DNA of 57,500 nucleotides. Source: Anaeromyces robustus. Its lineage: Eukaryota > Neocallimastigomycota > Neocallimastigomycetes > Neocallimastigales > Neocallimastigaceae. Numbering within the stretch: position 1 is the first letter of the stretch; every line of letters begins with the position of its first letter. The notes beneath the pieces are model-generated. The model did not search any database. It was not told where the DNA came from and saw nothing but the letters and a program-made list of their open reading frames with translations. The stretch lies in NCBI GenBank assembly GCA_002104895.1, contig MCFG01000292.1:1-57500 (forward strand). Direction: 5' to 3'. The translations under genes and the position numbers were made by a program. Of the stretch, positions 50,423 to 57,500 are shown in pieces.

Positions 50423-50905
50423 ATGCGTTTATTTAAAAACTGTCGTAAAAATGATAAGATATCATTATTAAATGATAAAATTAATGCTTTTGAAAATAAA
50501 AATGGTATTCTAGAAGAAAAATTTGAAAGCATTAAAAAGGAAAATATAGATTTAAAAAATAAAATTGAAACACTAGAAAAAGAATTATCAAATCAAAGGA
50601 AAATCATGATGACAATTCCTGATATTGACCGTGTTGTTGTTATTAAGGATAGTAATGTTAATAGAATGAATCCGAAAGGATTCATTGCACCTGAAAATGG
50701 TTGGATTTCATTTAGAGCCACATCTAATAACAACGGTAATGACAGAATAATACTTTATGTTAACGATAAGGAAATCGGAAATTTTAGCAATTGGACAAAT
50801 ACTCACGTTCACACACCATTCACTTGGCAACTTGGAAAAAATGATATATTTAAAGCTACTGGAGGAGTTTGGCATTATGCATTATTCTACCCATGCAAGC
50901 ATTAA
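50423..50905 (+). CDS. Coiled-coil protein with phage tail-fibre-like C-terminal domain (160 aa), cargo of the LTR element
   Basis: Residues 1-62 are a coiled coil (ISLLNDKINAFENKN, LKNKIETLEKELSNQRK). Residues about 70-160 form a compact beta-type domain: RMNPKGFIAPENGWISFRAT, then DRIILYVNDKEIGNF, WQLGKNDIFKATGG and HYALFYPCKH. The order 'apenGwi..r......irLyvN.k.ig........PvkkGD.......w.lyFyPck' resembles C-terminal domains of bacteriophage tail fibres and related bacterial surface proteins; this is recognition by eye, not a search result. It has no zinc knuckle, protease or polymerase motif, so it is neither gag nor pol. A TATA-like ACTATATAAA lies just before the ATG. Possible roles: a captured rumen-bacterial gene, or a gag-like particle protein that trimerises through the coiled coil. 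Confidence 0.8.
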   Translation: MRLFKNCRKNDKISLLNDKINAFENKNGILEEKFESIKKENIDLKNKIETLEKELSNQRKIMMTIPDIDRVVVIKDSNVNRMNPKGFIAPENGWISFRATSNNNGNDRIILYVNDKEIGNFSNWTNTHVHTPFTWQLGKNDIFKATGGVWHYALFYPCKH

Positions 50906-53798
50906 ATATCACCTTTAAATTTACTTATTTAATATATAATATATTGAGTTATCATTACGTTAACTTAAAATACTAATTTGAAGTATATTTATATTAAATC
51001 ATAAATTTTGCATCACATTCTAATCTTACTTTTTACACTTTTACTTTAAATATGTCACAACACACTTATATATTTACTATTTCTAAAAAAGAGAAAATAT
51101 TTTCTACTTCTTTTGTCTTAACATTATATGGATAAAAACAAAATAAATATTTAATTCCCTTAATCTTATATAAACATTTGAAAATGTATAACACTAAAAA
51201 TATGTCTATATTAAATAAAAAAAACTCAAACTACTTCTATAAGTAATACATTATAATATTAATCAAATATTCAAATTCAATCATACAGTTATTGCTATAC
51301 TATAAAGCATCAGTTAGTGTTAAACTGTAAAAACACCAGTCATCCCTAATTTATAGAGAAAGGCAACACTTACTAACAAACTTAATAACATTAGTTATGT
51401 TTAATCTGTTTAAAAACATTAAAACTGTATCATTCAAATTTATTACAATATGGTTACTACTTTGACAACAAAAGTGTGAGGTTAATACTTATCCTACAAA
51501 AGTACATAAGGCTAATATTTTACCTACAAAAGAGATGATATAATGGTTTCCTCTTATCCACAAAGAGTGACATTTGGCTATTAACAACAAATGTATACAC
51601 AATAATAGTTATTGCTAATCTACAAAGCAAGTATTCAAAAATTATATACAACATCGAATACACAATAATAGTTATTGCTAATCTACAAAGCAAGCATTCA
51701 AAAATTATATACAACATCGAATACACAATAAAAGTTATTGCTTATCTACAAAGCAAGTATTCGAGGAGGAAGTCTATAATATAAATAACATATTTTACAA
51801 TATATTAAATATTTTATAAATAATACGATGTAAAACCAAAATGTAAACTTAGGGTTGTCACATTACAGATGACGTGAAACCTTCGCGGCTATCCTTAGAG
51901 CTGTAACAAAATAGACGTAAAACAATATGTAAACCTTGGAATTACCACATAAAATTAGGTAATATTAATCCCAAGAGTTGTCGATACAATCTAGCTATAC
52001 AATTAAATAATCATAAATTTAATCAACACATTATATAATTTGCTAAAAATTGGATGATATTCATCCATCCGTAATACAAAATTTTTTAAAACATTTAAGA
52101 CTCCTCATATTACTCATAATGATGATTTTTCATAGAAGAGGCATTATTTTTATAATTTCACAAACTTGATTATATTTAAACAAATTATTAACATAAGATT
52201 AAATATTATAAATTTATAAATTGCAATCACAAGGTTGATACTATGCCTATAAAAGAGAAAAGAATATTTGGTTTACTCTTACCAATATTTGGTTTACTCT
52301 TACCCTTAAAGAGATGATTTATATGGTTTCCATTTATTCAACAAAAGTATATTATTTTAATAATAAGTGATTGCAGAATGCTTCAATATTTAAAAGCATT
52401 ATATATATCCATTGAATATTGAAATATATTTGATAAACGTTTAATTTTAAAATAAACACAATGAAATTACATATACATTATTAAAGATGTGCTATATCCA
52501 TCTTTTCAAATTTTAACAATTTTAAACTATATATTATAATGAAAATCCAAAATTCATTCATAATTAAATATTTGGATTTTAGGGAGAAGTGAGATAGATA
52601 TTAATAGGAATATAAAAATTGATATTTGTTAACGAACTTGTAAAAATGTTTATGAATAACATTCTGCTTATTAATAATAAACGACACACGAAATATAATC
52701 TTAAAAGAAAGTATATAAATGATAATTTTAAAATGAGAGAAAAGAAAAAGAAAATATGAAAATAATAAAATTATTTTATTCATTCTCTGAAAACTCGTAA
52801 TACATACAAAAAGAAATTAAATTATAATTTCACAAGACAAAGGAACTTTGAAGTAATATTCTATAATTATTCTTGATTTAATGAAAGAAATTATATTCAT
52901 ATTTAATAAAAATGAAGATTTAAAACTTAATTTAAACATACAATATTATTCATTCACGATACTTATCTATGAATGAAGATTTAAGCATTTCGTTTAAATA
53001 CATATCCATTCAATATTAATTGAATGATGAAATGTCAAAGAACTATTTTAAATAACGTAGTTTTAAGGGGAAATATAACACAATTATTAATATATTTAAG
53101 ATAATTTATCTAAATAAACACTTAAATAAAATTAGAATAAATAACATTAAATCTTAATAATAGAAAAGAAAATTAAAATAAAATAAATATTTTCTAATTA
53201 TTTAAATATTTGAATAGAATAGCTAAATACAAAGTAATTGATATGTTCTTCCACATATTAACAATGAATACACCAAAATTAACAGATTATTCTATAATAG
53301 CTAGAATAACATTAATTACTTAATTTACAAAACATAGTTTTAATAATAAAAATGAATGTGAGACCTAAAAGGCAATTCATAATAAATACAAATAAGTGAT
53401 ATAAAATCCAAGTAGGTATTCACTAAAGATGGTATAATGTTATCCTTCAAGAGAGAAAGGTTTCCATCATAAATGGTATAATTAACCATAATATAAATGA
53501 TGACAAAGATTCATCATATAATAAATTTTAGGTGTAATATTACTCAAGAATATTAATTTCAGGGGGAACAATATAAATTCTTAAAATATTTACTAAATTA
53601 TTTAAATAGTTTTATATAAAAGAAATTATTCATTATTTTATTTGAAATTCATGTATTAATAGTATAGAAAATTAATGTAAATTTAATTAGAATAACTTAA
53701 ATGATTAAAATACGAAATAGTAATAGTGATAAAATTTAATTCACATATTCACCGACAAACCAATTTATTCTGAAAGAATAACTAGATTTGAGGGGGAA
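50906..53798. other. Non-coding interior of the LTR element
   Basis: No frame longer than about 60 codons with protein-like content. Contains a 63-bp tandem repeat (51595-51763, 2.7 units), a direct repeat of ATATTTGGTTTACTCTTACC (about 52269-52310), and scattered AAAGAGATGAT...ATGGTTTCC motifs (51528 and 52310). The repeated motifs might be structural or packaging RNA; this is speculative. The polypurine tract closes the region. Confidence 0.6.
51595..51763. repeat. 63-bp tandem repeat, 2.7 units
   Basis: Units start with ATACACAATAATAGTTATTG at 51595, 51658 and 51721; units 1 and 2 differ by one base. The 68-aa minus-strand frame across it is a shadow. Confidence 0.85.
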
Positions 53799-54066
53799 TG
53801 TTAGAATATGACAAATAACATTGTGACAAATTTATATTAATAATTTAGAAGATCATAGAAATATGTAATTAGTAATAGATTCATTATTTACACGTGTACA
53901 TACATTATTCATTTATAATTATGTATTAAGCCACATTTGTAAAACATATAAATATACATAGATTTTCATTAATTAAACAGTAGTAATTTAATTACTCAAA
54001 TAGTAACTTGTATTAATTCTAAATATCATAAATAAATAAAGTTGACATAAACCTTAATTTCTAATA
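53799..54066 (+). repeat. Right LTR (268 bp)
   Basis: Identical to the left LTR. Preceded by the polypurine tract GAGGGGGAA. Confidence 0.92.
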
Positions 54067-54289
54067 AATAATAAATAATAAATAAAAAAATAAATAAAAT
54101 AATGTATACATTTTTGTTTAGCCACAAAAAAACGTGACCTGGTGAAATGGGAAACCCCCCCAAAAAAAAAGTCATATAAGGAATAGGATTTCTAGAAAAA
54201 TTTTTATTAAACATATTAAATACATTTATATTTATATTTATATAAGAATATTTATATAAATAATATAAAAAAAAAGAATAATTAAGTAA

Positions 54290-54703
54290 ATGGTTATTTT
54301 CGACTAAATTCGTTACAAAATATTCATTTTTATCATTCCATTAGTTTTTCCATTACAAATTTATTTACTATAATTAAAAAATATAATTCACGGATATTAT
54401 TATCATATTCAACAAATGAAAATTTCAAATTTGAAAATTCATTAATCCAAAAAATTTAAATCTCTATTATAATGTTCATCAGTATTAAATTGTATAAAAG
54501 ATCGTTTATAAAATATATTTATATCAACTATATAATTATGATCTTTTATTTTTTTTTTCATATTTATATATAGGTTCATTTAAAAATATTCCTTTTTTTT
54601 TTTTTTGCAATACGTAATAATTTTTCTGGATCACATTCATTATTTAATACATTATAAAAAAAATTCTTTAGTGTATTCTCTTCCTAAAATTTTTGACATT
54701 TTT
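54290..54703 (-). pseudogene. Decayed gene fragment right of the LTR element
   Basis: The minus strand starts MSKILGREYTK, shifts frame in poly-A, and continues NVLNNECDPEKLLRIAKKK, then NEPIYKYEKKIKDHNYIVD and FYKRSFIQFNTDEHYNRDLN, with homopolymer frameshifts between. It is a plausible 5' half of the relic at 48160-49140, with the LTR element lying between the two. Family unknown. Confidence 0.5.
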
Positions 54704-55054
54704 ACAAATAAATTTAAGTTAATATATATATAAAATCAATTTATAAAATCAAATTTAAAATTGATTTTATAAATTTATTTTATAAATAAAATTTTTAATA
54801 TTATTTTAACAATTACTTTACTTTATTATTAAATTATATATATTATATAATAGTCTAATATATAAATCTATTTTTTCATAAAATAATGAATTAGTTAAAA
54901 TTATAAATAAAAATATAATGGAAATTGAAATTGAGTTTTTATCTTTAATTAAATTTAAAAATTAAAGATAAAAATTATTCAATAACATATTTTAGTTAAC
55001 GTTAACTAAAATATATTGATTTTTAAATAAATAATTTATGGAATTATAGGAGAA

Positions 55055-55141
<87 letters not shown>

Positions 55142-56775
55142 AATAATTAATATTTATATTCACCTATTTCTTTTTATTTTTCTTCATAAATTTATATTTA
55201 AAATTTTTAATGAATACAAAATAAAAATAACAATGTTTTAAACTGTAATTTATATAATAATGGATTAATTATTAATTATTACAAATTATGACAAATATAT
55301 ATTGTCTATATTGTCTTTTTATTTTTTTTTTTCTTTTATTAATATTCTAAAAAATGTTTTATTAAATCACTATTTTAAAAATATTCTTTAATAATAAAAT
55401 GTTCTATTTAATAATAAAATGTTCTATTTAATTATAAATGTTCTATTTAATTATAAATGTTCTATTTAATTATAAATGTTTTATTTAATAATAAAATGTT
55501 CTATTTAATTATAAATGTTCTATTTAGTTATAAATGTTCTATTTAATAATAAAATGTTCTATTTAATAATAAAATGTTCTATTTAATTTTAAATGTTCTA
55601 TTTAATAATAAAATGTTCTATTTAATAATAAAATGTTCTATTTAATTATAAATGTTCTATTTAATAATAAAATGGTCTATTTAATTATAAATGTTTTATT
55701 TAATTGATTTTCGGAAATCATGTATAAAAATTATAATAACTATTAACTTTTTTAGAAATATATATTTATATTTAATTAATTTATATTCACAAATTAAAAT
55801 TAATTTTCTATTACCCTAATTTAAAATGATTATTTTTTTCTTATATTATAAAACTTTACAAATTTATATATATAAATTAATATAAATAGCATAATACCTT
55901 TTTTTAATATATTACAAAACTCTAAACTTTACAAATTTAAATATGTATAGAATAATATGATATTATAATGTTATCTGATTTATATATAGTATTTTTAATA
56001 TTATTATACATATATATAATAGTTATTAATATTGTTTAGTATTATTATTTATAATATTAATAATATTAAATTTATGATACATATGTTTAAGAAATAATAT
56101 TATAAATTTATAATACATATGTTTAAGAAATAATATATATATATATTAAAAAAAAAAAATTAAATATAATTTTTAATTGTATCTATAATATATTAAAATG
56201 TTAAACAAAATTTTTAAATTTTTGATCTATTAATAATGTATATAGAAAAATTAAAATGTATTTTACTTTATTATTCTTTTTTTAATTAAAGAAAATAGAA
56301 AACTTGAAAATTGGCTTTTAATTTATTAATTAAGAGTTTAATTTCTATTGAGAACATTTTAAATTTTTATATATTATTTAATAATAGTAATTAATTCTGT
56401 CATTATTATTATTTTATTAAAATATATTAAAATAACATATTTACATGTAAAAGATTTAAAAAAAAAATATTGTCTTATTTTATTTTTTAATATCAATTAA
56501 TAAAATACGATGTAGGTATAGCTTTATTGAAAATTATCAATGAATTAAACTTTTTTCAATTTACTCTATTAATATATTCATTTTAAATAGAAATAATAAA
56601 AATTCTTATAAAATTTATATATATATATTTAAGTATATATATTTACCTATATTTTATTATGAAAGATGTAAATTAATTAACATTTAAATATTTCACATGT
56701 TAATTTTTTAATATTAACATGTTATATTTTTTCTATTAAAAGCGACCAGCACACATAAAAGTCCTACATATCATT
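54704..56775. other. Low-complexity spacer with a minisatellite
   Basis: AAAT run at 55051-55142. No gene. Short relic-like text on either strand is not supportable. Confidence 0.55.
55391..55702. repeat. 19/20-bp minisatellite
   Basis: About 16 units of TGTTCTATTTAATTATAAA (19 bp) or TGTTCTATTTAATAATAAAA (20 bp), the two unit types alternating irregularly. Confidence 0.88.
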
Positions 56776-57500
56776 ATTATTGTCAGGTGAAAAAATATAA
56801 AATAAAATAATGTATAATACATAAAAATATAATGATTACATTAAATTTAATATATTTATTTATATAAATAATGTTAATAAAACATAAATGTATTATTTAT
56901 ATGTGATTAATAACATAAAGTTATAAATTTAAATGTTTAACAACAATAACAATTCTCTTTAAACATCGTATTTGCAAAAAAATACGCCATAGTACTTACT
57001 AACATAGTAGCTAAAAAAAATTTAGATCAACCACAATATTATTTTACAGGAAAAACAGGAAAATGTTAATATTGTAATCTGAATCTGATATAGATTAATT
57101 AATAAATAAATAAATAAATAAGTAAATAAAAACATAAATTTTATTATTTATGGGGAGGGAGTGAGAGTGTTGCATTTCGCAATAAATAAATAAATAAATA
57201 ATAAAAAATATTTTATTATATATAAATAATAAGTAAAAATAAGAAATAAAAAAATTAATTTTTTTATTAATTTTATTTTTTTTTCAATTTATTTACTATT
57301 TAAAAATATTGTATAATACTATTAAATATTTCTTTTATTTAATACTATTTAATATTTTTTTTTTATTTTATTTTATTTTATAATATTTATTAATAAAACT
57401 ATATTTGATATTTGATGTTGTTTATATATTAATATATAATAATATATAATATAACAATTATCTATTATTATTACTATATTATTATAAATTTACTACGTTA
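56776..57500. repeat. Dispersed repeat R, copy 2 (cut by window end)
   Basis: Direct copy of 39612-40514 without the internal duplication. It contains one GTGTTGCATTTCGCAAT (57165-57181), here with CGC as in the M1/M2 iterons instead of the GGC of copy 1. Confidence 0.8.

Larger units (their letters stand above)
49260..54066 (+). mobile_element. Complete non-autonomous LTR retrotransposon (4807 bp) carrying a foreign-looking ORF
   Basis: Two 268-bp LTRs (49260-49527 and 53799-54066) are identical by eye. They start TGTTAG and end CTAATA. A polypurine tract (GAGGGGGAA, 53790-53798) sits directly before the right LTR. Flanks are AATAA on both sides (49255-49259 and 54067-54071), a 5-bp target duplication as expected for copia, though in low-complexity DNA. 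The 4271-bp interior has no gag, protease, integrase or reverse transcriptase frame, so it must be moved in trans. Its only credible ORF is 50423-50905. Interior base composition is visibly less extreme than the flanks. The orientation is set by the polypurine tract. Confidence 0.9.

Noticed and set aside
51520-51726. 68-aa minus-strand frame with an internal repeat
   Set aside because: It is the 63-bp tandem repeat in the LTR element read in one frame; 63 is divisible by three, so a repeat protein appears by chance.

Overview
The window is eukaryotic, extremely A+T rich DNA, and most likely comes from an anaerobic gut fungus (Neocallimastigomycota). The strongest clue is a secreted serpin with an N-terminal fungal dockerin (31255-32616), a cellulosome arrangement known only from that phylum. 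Supporting clues are long A/T microsatellites between genes, GTAAGT...AG introns, and ankyrin, LRR and Cys-rich secreted proteins with A-rich leaders. Species assignment is not possible from sequence alone. Because genes are spliced, several open frames here are only single exons; I joined exons by hand where splice sites and reading phase agree.

Layout. 1-440: the 3' end of a Ty1/copia retrotransposon (RNase H C-terminus, polypurine tract, LTR). 440-4360: an ankyrin-repeat gene on the minus strand, next to a decayed copy and flanked by a duplicated hairpin/Asn-rich block. 6069-7117: a four-exon gene for a small multi-pass membrane protein. 9603-10517 and 17870-18607: two secreted, probably GPI-anchored paralogues with the same ten-cysteine pattern. 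11876-12400: a coiled-coil protein. 20228-22906: a five-exon secreted PPP-type phosphatase. 24018-24995: a two-exon Cys-rich single-pass membrane protein, with a paralogue at 37709-38548. 26545-30000: two decayed serpin copies and a mosaic of pieces copied from the phosphatase and ankyrin loci. 31255-32616: the intact dockerin-serpin. 33376-36871: a 15-exon secreted LRR gene with one repeat per exon.

39600-48000 is a cluster of non-autonomous terminal-inverted-repeat elements. It includes a palindrome with arms of about 1.2 kb and many copies of the 15-bp dyad GTTGCATTTCGCAAT. 49260-54066 is a complete non-autonomous LTR element of 4807 bp. Its 268-bp LTRs are identical, and its only credible ORF (160 aa, coiled coil plus a C-terminal domain that looks like a bacteriophage tail-fibre domain) is unrelated to gag or pol. 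It lies between two decayed gene fragments. The window ends inside a second copy of the repeat found at 39612-40514.

Functionally the intact genes are dominated by the secretory pathway: a cellulosome serpin, GPI proteins, Cys-rich and LRR surface proteins and a secreted phosphatase. This suits a cell-surface or extracellular-enzyme neighbourhood. No operons, tRNA, rRNA or CRISPR arrays were seen.
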